This document shows, in pieces, positions 18,902-27,484 of a DNA stretch of 64,000 nucleotides. The translations under genes were made by a program, and so were the position numbers. Numbering within the stretch: the stretch's first letter is position 1; each line of letters starts with the position of its first letter. Below the pieces are notes generated by a model. That model worked only from the letters and a program-made list of their open reading frames with translations. It did no database searches and was not told where the DNA came from. Source of the stretch: Bog-473 sp963840435 (GTDB lineage Bacteria > Actinomycetota > Acidimicrobiia > Acidimicrobiales > RAAP-2); the NCBI GenBank assembly GCA_963840435.1, contig CAWIYY010000012.1, positions 930,001 to 994,000 of the forward strand, written 5' to 3'.

Positions 18902-19941
18902 GGCGCCGTCTCCAGCGCGTCGGCCGCCATCTCGAAGAGCCGGCCGATCTGCAGCGGGAAGCCCTCGACCGATCCCTGGTCGCCCGCGCCGGCGCCGGCC
19001 ACGTAGCGGGCGTAGACCCCCTGGAGGATGCAGGCCAGCTTCCAGTAGCCGAAGGCGACGTAGTAGCCGACGCTCGAGATGTCGAGATCGGACACCGACC
19101 CGTAGCGCTCCATGACCTGGGCCCGGGTGCTGAAACCCGGTGCCGTCGTCGGCGACTGCCCGAGCACGGCCGCCGAATCGGTCGGGTCGGCCCAGTAGTC
19201 CATGAGCAGCCCGAGGTCGGCCAGCGGGTCGCCCAGCGTGCAGATCTCCCAGTCCAAGATGGCCTTCACCGTGCCGTCGTCGGCCAGCACGACGTTGTCC
19301 ATGCGGTAGTCGCCGTGCACCACCGAGGTGCGCTGCTGCGGCGGGATGCGCCGGGCCAGCTCGTCGCTCACGCGCTCGACCACGGCGCCGTGGTCGACCC
19401 CCTCGACCTGCATCTGGTCGTACTGCGAGCGCCACCGCTTGAGCTGGCGCTCGATGTACCCGTCGTGCCGGGCCAGGTCGCCCAGCCCCACCGCGTCGGG
19501 GTCGACGGCGTGCAGCGCGGCGAGCGTGTCGGCCATGTGGTCGCCCACGGCGCGCCGGGTCGTCTCGTCGAAGGCCTCCTCGGCCTCTGCCGCGCTGCGC
19601 AGGATGTGCCCCTCGACGAACTCCATGACATAGAAGGGGCGCTCGTTGACCGACTCGTCGGTGCACAGCCCGATCGTCCGCGGCACCGGGATGCCGACCG
19701 GCCCGAGCGCGTCGATGAGCCGGTACTCGCGGCCCATGTCGTGCGCGGTGGGCAGCACGTGGTGCAGCGGGGGCCGGCGCAGTGCCCAGGCCCGCCCGTC
19801 GCCGTCCTCCACACGGAAAGTCAGGTTGGAACGGCCGCCGGCGATGAGGGTGAAGGTGAGCGGCGTCGTCAGCTCGGGCACGTGGTCGGCGAGCCACTTC
19901 GTGACCTCGGCCTCGTTGATCCCCTGTGGCGCATCCGGCAT
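18898..19941 (-). CDS. phosphotransferase-family protein (APH / ACAD10-like kinase)
   Basis: 347 residues of the aminoglycoside-phosphotransferase / choline-kinase fold. An ATP-binding N-lobe is followed by the catalytic loop VVHGDYRMDNVVL and metal-binding ILDWEICTLGDPLADLG. This subgroup resembles the kinase part of ACAD10/11, which acts on hydroxy-acyl compounds, rather than true drug resistance enzymes. It is the first gene of a run with the PAC2 and LLM genes. Confidence 0.88.
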   Translation of the reverse strand: MPDAPQGINEAEVTKWLADHVPELTTPLTFTLIAGGRSNLTFRVEDGDGRAWALRRPPLHHVLPTAHDMGREYRLIDALGPVGIPVPRTIGLCTDESVNERPFYVMEFVEGHILRSAAEAEEAFDETTRRAVGDHMADTLAALHAVDPDAVGLGDLARHDGYIERQLKRWRSQYDQMQVEGVDHGAVVERVSDELARRIPPQQRTSVVHGDYRMDNVVLADDGTVKAILDWEICTLGDPLADLGLLMDYWADPTDSAAVLGQSPTTAPGFSTRAQVMERYGSVSDLDISSVGYYVAFGYWKLACILQGVYARYVAGAGAGDQGSVEGFPLQIGRLFEMAADALETAP

Positions 19942-20154
19942 CGTTACGACGCTAATCGGTGGGCTGCCGGGTGGCCTGACGCCCTGACGGGCACGCCGCC
20001 CCTGGCGCGCCGGACCGATTCGGGCGGCCGGAGCATCGTTGCCCGGCCCCAGTTCCCGGGCCCCAGAGTGGTGTCACGGTCTGCCTCGGCGACGGCGCCG
20101 CCGGCCTGCCCGTCCCGGACGGTCCGCGCCGGCGCAGCTATTAGCGTCGTGTCG

Positions 20155-20859
20155 ATGGATGTGACCGACCAGACCTTTCAGGAGGCCGTGCTGGCCCGCA
20201 GCACGACCGTTCCCGTCGTTGTCGACCTCTGGGCGCCCTGGTGCGGGCCGTGCAAGACGCTCGGCCCCATGCTGGAACGGGCGGTGGCCGCCACCGAGGG
20301 CGCCGTCGAGCTGGCCAAGGTCAACGTCGATGACAACCCCCGGGTGGCCCAGTCCTTCCAGGTCCAGTCCATCCCGGCCGTCTTCGCCATCAGCAACGGC
20401 CAGGTGGTGGACCAGTTCATCGGGGCTCTGCCTGAGAATCAGGTGATCGAATTCGTGCAGCGCCTGGCCCCTGCCCCGAGCGAGGCCGACCTGCTGGTCG
20501 ACAAGGGTGACGAGGCCTCGCTGCGCCAGGCCCTCGAGCTCGAGCCCGACCACGCCGGGGCGACCGAGGCGCTCGCCCGCGTCCTGATCGACCGGGGCGA
20601 CGCTGCCGGTGCGCTGGCCGCCCTGGGCCGGCTGCCCGAGACCGAGACGGGCCGGGCCCTGGCCGCCGAGGCCCGCCTGCTCGACGCCGGCGTCGACCTG
20701 TCGTCGGATGGCATTGCGGCCAAGCTCGACGAACTGCTCGAGCGGGTGCGCGGTGACGATGCCGCCCGCCAGGAATTCGTCGACCTGCTCGAGACGATGG
20801 GCGCGGACGACCCGCGCACCAACGAGTACCGGCGGGCGCTCTCGGCACGCCTCTTCTGA
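20155..20859 (+). CDS. YbbN-like thioredoxin with TPR C-terminus
   Basis: 234 residues. The thioredoxin domain covers about 1-105, with active site WCGPCK (CGPC at 30-33). A helical tetratricopeptide-like region follows to the end (EADLLVDKGDEASLRQALELEPDHAGATEALARVLIDRGD), as in E. coli YbbN/CnoX, a holdase that cooperates with chaperones. I chose ATG 20155; an in-frame GTG lies at 20149. The stop overlaps the next start (TGATG), so it is coupled to folP2. Confidence 0.88.
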   Translation: MDVTDQTFQEAVLARSTTVPVVVDLWAPWCGPCKTLGPMLERAVAATEGAVELAKVNVDDNPRVAQSFQVQSIPAVFAISNGQVVDQFIGALPENQVIEFVQRLAPAPSEADLLVDKGDEASLRQALELEPDHAGATEALARVLIDRGDAAGALAALGRLPETETGRALAAEARLLDAGVDLSSDGIAAKLDELLERVRGDDAARQEFVDLLETMGADDPRTNEYRRALSARLF

Positions 20860-21749
20860 TGGCCGGCCCGGCGGCCGCGCCCTCCGTGGCCGCCGCAGCC
20901 ACCGCGCCTTCCGTAGCCACCACGCTCGACCTGGGCGGCCGGCGCTACGACCTGACGCAGCGGGCGCTCGTCATGGGCATCCTCAACCGCACGCCCGATT
21001 CCTTCTACGACAAGGGCGCCACGTACGAGCTCGACCAGCTCTACGCCCGGGCCGACCAGCTGGTGGCCGACGGGGCCGACATCCTCGACATCGGGGGCGT
21101 GAAGGCGGGTCCGGGACCCGAGGTCACCGAGGACGAGGAGATGGAACGGGTGGTGCCCGTCGTGCGCGGGCTGGTGGAGCGCTTCGACACGCCGGTCTCC
21201 GTCGATACCTGGCGCGCTGCCGTTGCCCGCGCCTCCTACGCCGAAGGCGCGATGATGGGCAACGACATCAGCGGCCTGGGCGATCCCGACTACGCGCCGG
21301 CCGCCGCCGAGCACGGCGCCGCCGTGGTCATCACCCACATCCGGCTCAAGCCGCGGGTGGCCGACCCCGAGCCGCACTACGACGACCTGGTGCCCGACGT
21401 CGCCCGCTTCCTCAGTGAGCGGGCGCAGCGCGCGCTGGTCGCCGGCGTCCCGGCCGAACGCATTGTGCTCGACGCCGGCCTCGACCTGGGCAAAACGGCC
21501 GAGCAGTCGCTTGCCCTGCTGCGCGCCTCGGGCACCCTGGCCGGTCTCGGCTTCCCACTGCTCCTCTCGGCCTCCAACAAGACATTCCTGGGCAAGATCC
21601 TCGACCTCGAGCTGACCGAGCGACGGGAGGCCTCGCTCGGGGCGGCCGCCCTCGGCATCGCCTGGGGCTGTCGCATTCTGCGGGTGCACGACGTCCTCGG
21701 CACCCGTCGCGTGCGCGACGCGCTGGCCGCCATCGGCGAGGCGCCATGA
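20859..21749 (+). CDS. folP2: FolP2-type dihydropteroate synthase homologue
   Basis: 296 residues of the DHPS TIM barrel. It has the variant motifs of mycobacterial FolP2 rather than catalytic DHPS: MGILNRTPDSFYDKGAT in place of NVTPDSFSDGG, DIGGVKAGPG in place of DIGGESTRPG, and LSASNKTFLGK in place of the SRK loop. FolP2 proteins lack demonstrated DHPS activity, so a role in folate synthesis should not be assumed. The first 20 residues are an Ala/Pro-rich extension. It is coupled on both sides, to the YbbN-like gene and holA. Confidence 0.87.
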   Translation: MAGPAAAPSVAAAATAPSVATTLDLGGRRYDLTQRALVMGILNRTPDSFYDKGATYELDQLYARADQLVADGADILDIGGVKAGPGPEVTEDEEMERVVPVVRGLVERFDTPVSVDTWRAAVARASYAEGAMMGNDISGLGDPDYAPAAAEHGAAVVITHIRLKPRVADPEPHYDDLVPDVARFLSERAQRALVAGVPAERIVLDAGLDLGKTAEQSLALLRASGTLAGLGFPLLLSASNKTFLGKILDLELTERREASLGAAALGIAWGCRILRVHDVLGTRRVRDALAAIGEAP

Positions 21750-22765
21750 CCAACAGCCGGACCATGTCGTCCTACCTGGTCCGGGGCGACGACCCCGCCC
21801 TGGTGGCGCAAGAGGCCCGCGAGCTCGTGGCCGACGTGGTGGGGGAGCGCGACCATGCTCTGGTCGTCGAGGAGGTGGGCGGCGGCCCGGGCGACGAAAT
21901 CGACGTCGGCGCCATCGTGGACGCCTGCCTTACGCCGCCGTTCCTGATCGACCAACGTGTCGTCGTGGTGCGCGACGCCGGCCGCCTCCTGACCGGCGAC
22001 GCCCCCCGCCTGGTCGAGGTGGTGCAGAACCCGCTGCCCACCACCGTGCTCGTGCTGGTGGGCGGGGGCGGCACCGTGCCCGCCCCGCTGGTCAAGGCCG
22101 TCCAGGCGTCCGGCCAGGTGGTCGAGGTGACCACGGGCAAGCCGAAGGATCGCCAGACCTGGCTGCACGAGCACGTGCGCGGGGCACCGGTCACCCTCGA
22201 GCGAGACGCGCTGGCCCTGCTCACCGACCACGTGGGTGAGGACCTGGGGCGGGTCGAGGGTCTGCTGGCCGCACTCACCGCGGCCTACGGCGAGGGGGCC
22301 AGGATCTCGTCGGAGGACCTGGAGCCGTACCTCGGCGAGCGGGGAAACGTGCCCCGTTACCAGTTGACCGATGCCATCGACCGGGGCGAGCCCGGCGTGG
22401 CCCTGCGCGTGCTGCACCGCATGCTCGACAGCGGCGCGCTGGTGCCCATTCAGGTGTTGGCCACCCTGCACGGCCACTTCTCCAACATGCTGGTGCTCGA
22501 CGGCGACGACGTGGCCGGCGAACGCGACGCCGCCGCCATCCTGGGCTCGGCCCCCTTCGTGGCCAAGAAAGCGCTCGAACAGTCACGTCGCCTGGGCAGC
22601 ACCCGCATCGCCGAGGCGATCAACCTCATCGCCAAGGCCGACCTCGACGTGCGCGGGGCGAGCGGCCTCGACCCGGTCATGGTGGTGGAGATCCTGGTGG
22701 CCCGATTGGCTCGCCAGACCAGGCCCACTCGCCAGACCCGGCCGCACGCCGGCGCCCGCCGCTAA
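21746..22765 (+). CDS. holA: DNA polymerase III delta subunit
   Basis: 339 residues. Delta is part of the clamp loader that opens the sliding clamp during replication. Recognisable parts are the N-terminal SYLVRGDDPALVAQEARELV, the AAA+-like core (TPPFLIDQRVVVVRDAGRLL; GRVEGLLAALTAAYG) and the C-terminal helical collar (QLTDAIDRGEPGVALRVLHRML). Length is usual. The start overlaps the folP2 stop (ATGA). In many actinobacteria holA lies next to rpsT; here 11.5 kb of other genes intervenes. Confidence 0.88.
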   Translation: MTNSRTMSSYLVRGDDPALVAQEARELVADVVGERDHALVVEEVGGGPGDEIDVGAIVDACLTPPFLIDQRVVVVRDAGRLLTGDAPRLVEVVQNPLPTTVLVLVGGGGTVPAPLVKAVQASGQVVEVTTGKPKDRQTWLHEHVRGAPVTLERDALALLTDHVGEDLGRVEGLLAALTAAYGEGARISSEDLEPYLGERGNVPRYQLTDAIDRGEPGVALRVLHRMLDSGALVPIQVLATLHGHFSNMLVLDGDDVAGERDAAAILGSAPFVAKKALEQSRRLGSTRIAEAINLIAKADLDVRGASGLDPVMVVEILVARLARQTRPTRQTRPHAGARR

Positions 22766-22822
22766 AGCCGAACGAAGGTCAGCTCAGGTCCGGGTGTCCG
22801 TGGCGCCCGGCGTGTGCGGTCG

Positions 22823-23941
22823 TCAGCTCGACCGGCACGAGTCGTCCCAGGGTTGCTGGCCGTCGGCGTCGTAGAGCGCGATGGCCAGATCGTCCTGTTC
22901 GGCCGGAGTCGCCTCGTTCGGGGGCACGTTGACCAGCTGGGGCATGCCGGCGAGCACGGCCGCCTCGTTCCACGTCGGCTGGCTGAATTGGAAGCCGCCC
23001 ATGTAGGTGCCTCCCGGCGAAACGGCGCCGTAGTTGCCGCCGGACTCGGTCTGCAGGACGCATTGGAGGAAGGGAGGGAGCTGCGGGTCGCCCGGGGACG
23101 GGCCGGGGGAGCTCCCCTGTGGCGCGGTGGAAGTCGAAGAGGTCGGCTGGGTTGTGCGCGCCGCGGCCGCAGACGCAGCCGCGGCGGTAGCAGCAGCAGC
23201 AGCGGCAGCAGCCTTGGCCTGTGCCGCCCGGACCGCCGCCGCGGCGGCCACGGCCTGTGCCGCCTGTTGCTGAGCCACCGCGGCCACGAGCTGTCCCGTG
23301 ATCTCTGACTGCTCCGAGGCGAGCTGGGTCTCAGTGTGTTGGGCAGAGGTGGCCGACGCGGCCTGCTGGTTCGTCGTCGCTTGGTCGCGCACCTCTTCTT
23401 GCTCGAGCGTGGCGCGTTGGGCGCGCAGGCCGCTCTCGTCGGTATGCAGGACGTCGATGGAGAGGGCGATATCACCACTCGCCACCTCCTCGTATTCCGC
23501 TGTCGTGGGCGCTTCCTTCTGATTGTCGAAGAGATCGCCGATCCCGCTGACATCTGGATCCACGTTGATGTAGGCCGACACCACTTCAGACTCCAGCCGC
23601 CTGCGATCGCGGTTGACCCGACCGGTGTCGCTTTGGATCTGGTTCTCGCTCGATGCGATCTCGGCCTTGTCGTGTTGGACCTTTGCGGCGTCGACGTCGT
23701 ACTGCTGTTGGTACGTACCGATCTGAAGCTGCTCCAGCACGAGATCCTGGGCAATCTGCGTCGCCTGGGCTTTGAGGCTGGACACCTGATCGGCAGCAGT
23801 TGGTGCAGAAGGTAGGGCCACCGTGAAGGTGATGACTGCAGCGAGCGTCAGGCCCGTCATCGCCGTCCCCACACCGCAGAGCGTCTGCGGGCGGCGTCGA
23901 AGGCCTTGCCTCGTCGTCGGACACTTCTCGCCACCGATCAC
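22823..23941 (-). CDS. secreted coiled-coil protein with transglycosylase-like domain
   Basis: About 372 residues if GTG 23941 is used; ATG 23860 (MTGLTLAAVITFTVALPSAP) is the other plausible start. A signal peptide is followed by a long coiled coil at about 45-225 (QVSSLKAQATQIAQDLVLEQ and on), as in peptidoglycan hydrolase regulators, then an Ala-rich and Pro/Ser-rich linker. The C-terminal domain (about 290-372, LQCVLQTESGGNYGAVSPGG, then MGGFQFSQPTWNEA) looks like an Rpf/lysozyme-type transglycosylase, with the likely catalytic Glu in QTESGGNY. Probably cuts or remodels the cell wall. Confidence 0.82.
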   Translation of the reverse strand: MIGGEKCPTTRQGLRRRPQTLCGVGTAMTGLTLAAVITFTVALPSAPTAADQVSSLKAQATQIAQDLVLEQLQIGTYQQQYDVDAAKVQHDKAEIASSENQIQSDTGRVNRDRRRLESEVVSAYINVDPDVSGIGDLFDNQKEAPTTAEYEEVASGDIALSIDVLHTDESGLRAQRATLEQEEVRDQATTNQQAASATSAQHTETQLASEQSEITGQLVAAVAQQQAAQAVAAAAAVRAAQAKAAAAAAAATAAAASAAAARTTQPTSSTSTAPQGSSPGPSPGDPQLPPFLQCVLQTESGGNYGAVSPGGTYMGGFQFSQPTWNEAAVLAGMPQLVNVPPNEATPAEQDDLAIALYDADGQQPWDDSCRSS

Positions 23942-24264
23942 GAGCCGCCGAGGATAACCGATCAGTGGGAGTCGCCCTCCGCCGGCTCGGTTGTAGGCAC
24001 GGCTGAGAACGAACGGCAGTGTGGCAGTGCAGAGGAACGACAGTTCGGACGAGCGACAGTTCAGATCACATTTCGTGCTCCCAATGGGATCGCCCGCACG
24101 TCCGCACTCGGGTCTGATTCTCTTGTCCAACCTGCCAGAGCCGAGTCGACAAGGCTTCGATGCTCCCTTTCGGACTCCGCGTCGGCGGGCTGAGAACCTG
24201 TTGCGCTGTGCGCCCGCGCCAACAAGGCTGGTGTCCTGTACCCGTGCAGGACAAGGGAGGGAAA
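23942..24264. other. divergent promoter region with direct repeats
   Basis: 323 bases between two divergent genes for secreted proteins. It contains the direct repeat CGACAGTTC at 24038-24046 and 24054-24062, 16 bases apart, which would lie on one face of the helix pair-wise. No gene is seen. Confidence 0.4.
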
Positions 24265-24846
24265 ATGAATGGTCGTCGTTGGACCTATGTCGGAATTTCT
24301 GCAATATCCGTCGCGGGGCTCGCCGCCCTCGGCGTGAACGGGTTGGCTGGCGCCAACTCCCAGAGCAACGACACCGGGGGCGCCACAGGCCTCGTGAACG
24401 CCGGGCCGGCGACAGCACCGCCGAGCGGCACCCAGGTGCTGACGCTGTCGGCCGCCGCGTTTGCTCCTGACGGGTTGCACACGACGACGAGCGATTACTT
24501 CAACGAGTGGGATCCGGCGACGCTGACCAACTCGGACACTGGGCGGTGTTTCAACGCCGGGGTGAATCTGCCGACTGGGGCGAAGATCTCGTCGGTGACT
24601 TTCGACTACACCGAGGGTTCCACGGAGATGTACGGGGAGCTGAATCGACAGGATCTCGCCGACCACACGTCTCTCCTTTTGGCCAGTTTCGACTCGCCGA
24701 CCACCACTGGCACCCCGACATATACCAGTACGACCATCACGGTCGCCTCCCACAAGAACGTCGTCGCGGGGGTCGGTTATGGGGTCGGAGTCTGTCCCAA
24801 CGGCACCACCACCTTCAGTGGAGTCACGATCGACTACACCGGGTAG
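24265..24846 (+). CDS. secreted protein of unknown function
   Basis: 193 residues. ATG 24265 has a strong GGGAGGG site 6-7 bases upstream. A signal peptide is clear (MNGRRWTYVGISAISVAGLA, then ALGVNGLAGA). The mature part is Thr/Ser/Gly-rich and reads as beta strands (ISSVTFDYTEGSTEMYGELN). It has two Cys that could form a disulphide (GRCFNAG and GVCPNGT). I do not recognise the family. It is divergent from the transglycosylase-like gene. Confidence 0.75.
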   Translation: MNGRRWTYVGISAISVAGLAALGVNGLAGANSQSNDTGGATGLVNAGPATAPPSGTQVLTLSAAAFAPDGLHTTTSDYFNEWDPATLTNSDTGRCFNAGVNLPTGAKISSVTFDYTEGSTEMYGELNRQDLADHTSLLLASFDSPTTTGTPTYTSTTITVASHKNVVAGVGYGVGVCPNGTTTFSGVTIDYTG

Positions 24847-25151
24847 CGCGGAGAGCGATGCCATACCGGCACCCCGGGCAGCGGGCGTCTCTCTGCGCGG
24901 TCGCTTGCGCTGGCTGGTTCTCATGATCTCCATTTCAGAGAGTGGCGTGGCTTTCGGTCGCACCTCAGGAGGATGGGCACGTCCCCCAAGCATGGAGAAG
25001 CTCGGCCTGGTCAGATTGCATTCTTGGTGATCACACATCTCGCATTCGAGAGGGCCGCTTCTCAGGCATTTCTGGCCCATGGCAATGGGACTGTGAACAT
25101 CCAACGGCCAGTCCCCGGTCCGCACTGAGCGAACCCGTAAGCTGGCGCATC
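24847..25151. other. intergenic region without recognised elements
   Basis: 305 bases between the secreted protein and the membrane protein. I see no convincing gene, RNA or strong hairpin; the right part must contain the promoter for the membrane protein. Confidence 0.4.
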
Positions 25152-25664
25152 ATGTCAGACACCGCCGCGACCCCGACGGCTGCGGCTACCCAACCCTCCT
25201 CCGCGGTTCAGACGGGGAACGGTTCGGCACCTCCGTCCGACGATCCCGACGCGGGAAGGAGTCCGACCAAGAAGATCGTCCTCGTCCTACTCCTCGTGCT
25301 CTGCGTCGTCGGGATAGCGCTCATCGTTGCGTTCTTCGATGCACTTCGGCACTGGGTGGCGCTGCACACCGGCACTCTCCACGGTGGACCGGACCTGTAC
25401 TACAACTTCTGGTCCGGCTTCGGCTCCGACCTCGGAGAGGCGACGCTCATCACTGCGGTCGGGGTGGGCGTCTACACGGGTGTCCGCAAAGTCAACTGTC
25501 ACACCAAGGGATGTTGGAGGATCGGTCATCACCAGCTTGAAGGCACTCCGTACATCTTGTGCCGAAAGCACCACCCTTACGTACCCACCAAGGGTGCGAC
25601 GCATGAGCACATCCTCGAGGTGCACCGAAAGTTCATGGAAGCGCACGGGGATCACAAATCCTGA
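25152..25664 (+). CDS. membrane protein with C-terminal Cys/His motif
   Basis: 170 residues. A Pro/Ser/Ala-rich N-terminus of about 40 residues precedes one strong membrane helix (KKIVLVLLLVLCVVGIALIV) and a second weaker one (GEATLITAVGVGVYTG). The C-terminal tail carries a possible metal-binding pattern, CHTKGCWRIGHH, then YILCRKHHP. This tail resembles membrane proteins of actinobacteria and their phages, whose function is not known to me. The start is ATG 25152. Confidence 0.78.
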   Translation: MSDTAATPTAAATQPSSAVQTGNGSAPPSDDPDAGRSPTKKIVLVLLLVLCVVGIALIVAFFDALRHWVALHTGTLHGGPDLYYNFWSGFGSDLGEATLITAVGVGVYTGVRKVNCHTKGCWRIGHHQLEGTPYILCRKHHPYVPTKGATHEHILEVHRKFMEAHGDHKS

Positions 25665-25690
25665 GGGACCTCCGCCAAGGGGTGCTGACG

Positions 25691-26143
25691 TCAAAGACGG
25701 GTCAAGGCGAGACAGAAAGCCCTGGCCTCGGGATAGTGGCCATAGACATCGATTCGGCTGTATCCCAGCTGCGTGTAGAGCGCCTCAGCTTCGGGTTGTC
25801 GGGGTCCGGTCTCCAAGATCACGCGGTCGTACCCAGCTTCTCGAGCCCCGTCTTCGAGCGCCCGGAGCACGACGGTGGCCAGGCCACGCCGACGGTACTG
25901 CGGGTTTGTCCACATCCTCTTCACCTCACAGGTCTCGGCATCGTGCCGTCGGAATCCACCACCGGCAGCCGTGGCCGATCCGTCCACGAGCGCGATGAAC
26001 AGACCAGCGGGCGGGTCGAATTCGTGCGCGCCAGCCCTCGTCATCTCCGTGTTCTCGCCGTACCGTGCGTCGTACTCGTCGGTCAATCCGGCCAGCAACG
26101 GTTGGACCTCTGCATCGCTCATGCGGACCCGTCGTATCTCCAT
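25691..26143 (-). CDS. GNAT-family N-acetyltransferase
   Basis: 150 residues. It has the GNAT fold with the acetyl-CoA loop in NPQYRRRGLATVVLRALEDGA, strand CEVKRMWT before it and LYTQLGYSRI after. The substrate cannot be predicted. It is convergent with the membrane protein gene to its left. Confidence 0.9.
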   Translation of the reverse strand: MEIRRVRMSDAEVQPLLAGLTDEYDARYGENTEMTRAGAHEFDPPAGLFIALVDGSATAAGGGFRRHDAETCEVKRMWTNPQYRRRGLATVVLRALEDGAREAGYDRVILETGPRQPEAEALYTQLGYSRIDVYGHYPEARAFCLALTRL

Positions 26144-26319
26144 TACCAGCTACTCAACCAGATTCGCAGCGGACGAGAATCCGCACCGGGAAACGACGGT
26201 CGAGAGATGCATGCGGTCGAATGCATCAGGGCCGTCCTCCTTCTCCGGTTCGTTGGTAACCGTCTGTCGGCTCCCATGGTGCCCCGAAGGTGCGCGCACC
26301 GGAGTGCTGGACTGATCCC

Positions 26320-26868
26320 ATGCTCGAGACACCCGAAGAACTGGACCGCCTCCAAGACCTGCTCGACCGCTCCATGGCCAGCGCCGGCCCGCACCTGCGC
26401 GACATCATCGGCTCTGATCGGTGCCTGAATGCCCGCCAGCTGGCCGAGCGGCTGACCGGGATGCGCCTTCTCGTCCTGGCCACGGTGACCGCCGACGGGC
26501 GACCCCTGACCGCTCCAGTCGACGGCTACTTCCTCCACGGTGCCTTCTGGTTCAGTCTGGGGGCCCTGGCGGTCCGGACCCGTCATCTGACGTCCCGCCC
26601 TCAGGCCAGCGCCACCCACCTGCCCGGTGAGTCGCTGGCTGTGACGGTGCACGGAAGCGCACAGCACTACGACTTCCGGGGAAAGGAGTGCGCCGAGCTG
26701 CGACAGGCCATGCTCGACCACTACCTGCCGCTTCAGGGGCCGTCGTTCTCAGAGTGGATGGACGAGGTCGACGCGGTCGGCGCGCGTGTCGTTCCCGCCA
26801 AGATGTTCACCTTCCAGATGGAGACCGAACGAACGTCGAGTCCTGCTGGGTCTGCACACGCTGTGTGA
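26320..26868 (+). CDS. pyridoxamine-5'-phosphate-oxidase-family protein
   Basis: 182 residues from ATG 26320; a GTG at 26290 would add 10. The split-barrel fold of flavin- or F420-binding PNPOx-like proteins is visible (LLVLATVTADGRPLTAPVDGYFLHGAFWFSLG, then RQASATHLP-like and SLAVTVHGSAQ). Such proteins bind FMN, F420 or haem; the cofactor here is unknown. No strong ribosome site precedes either start. Confidence 0.82.
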   Translation: MLETPEELDRLQDLLDRSMASAGPHLRDIIGSDRCLNARQLAERLTGMRLLVLATVTADGRPLTAPVDGYFLHGAFWFSLGALAVRTRHLTSRPQASATHLPGESLAVTVHGSAQHYDFRGKECAELRQAMLDHYLPLQGPSFSEWMDEVDAVGARVVPAKMFTFQMETERTSSPAGSAHAV

Positions 26869-27197
26869 CGGTCGAACAGTGCTGCGCGTGCCGCCGGCCG
26901 GCTTCCGTGGTTTGCGTGCTCACGGTTTCACCGAAAAAACGGCAGCCATCATGACGCTGAATAGGAATGGAGTTGGTAGAGGAATGTTCCCGACTCCTTT
27001 CAGTTCTTTCTCCGCTCTTTCACAACGGAAGAACAACGAATGCCAACCTCACCAACCGACCGCCTCAGGTGTCCAAATACAAAGACACGTCAGAGCAAAT
27101 GCGGATCGACCATTGAAGTGCACGCGACGCGGTGTTACCGTCCCGAGTGGGGAAGTACACGATCCCGCGGGATCGTTAGGAGGACGGAGGATCACTT
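26869..27197 (+). other. leader region of the candidate peptide-modification cluster
   Basis: 329 relatively AT-rich bases upstream of the 67-residue peptide gene. A weak promoter-like TTGAAG (27113-27118) with GTTACC (27134-27139) may be present. The region ends with an 18-bp palindrome and a strong ribosome site, described separately. I see no gene in it. Confidence 0.4.
27159..27176. promoter_or_regulatory. perfect 18-bp palindrome upstream of the peptide gene
   Basis: ACGATCCCG is followed directly by its reverse complement CGGGATCGT, with no spacer. It lies just before the ribosome site (GGAGG at 27186-27190) of the 67-residue gene. Without a loop it is more likely a binding site for a dimeric regulator than an RNA hairpin. 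The regulator is unknown. Confidence 0.55.
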
Positions 27198-27401
27198 ATG
27201 GCTGACTCCGATGCAAACCGCAGTCACGTGGTTGTCAGTTTTGGTCGACCGGTGACTGAAGGCGATTTGCAAACGCTCAAGGCCGCCGAAGATGTCGTGT
27301 CGATCTTCCGGGTGCCGGACGAGGTCGACATTCATATCAACATCGACGGCGATGGCGGCGGCTTCCATTGGCCGCCGACGCCGGGCGACCCGGCGTTCTG
27401 A
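27198..27401 (+). CDS. 67-residue peptide, candidate RiPP precursor
   Basis: A small acidic protein with an excellent GGAGG site 7 bases before ATG 27198. The N-terminal about 45 residues read as a leader-like amphipathic segment (VTEGDLQTLKAAEDVVSIFR). The C-terminal stretch from about residue 46 (HINIDGDGGGFHWPP, ending TPGDPAF) is rich in Gly, Asp, His and Pro, as a precursor core would be. It is followed after 83 bases by the HExxH/methyltransferase fusion gene on the same strand. No similarity is recognised. The precursor role is inferred from size, position and composition only. Confidence 0.6.
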   Translation: MADSDANRSHVVVSFGRPVTEGDLQTLKAAEDVVSIFRVPDEVDIHINIDGDGGGFHWPPTPGDPAF

Positions 27402-27484
27402 TCGACACGTTGCGGTAAATCGGGCTCCATCTCCGACCAGAGGTCGGAGTTCGCCCGCGACACGACGATCACCGAGGCACATCC

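Noticed and set aside
27040..27255. 71-codon frame before the 67-residue peptide gene
   Set aside because: It runs through the palindrome and the ribosome site of the better-supported peptide gene and has no good start signal.
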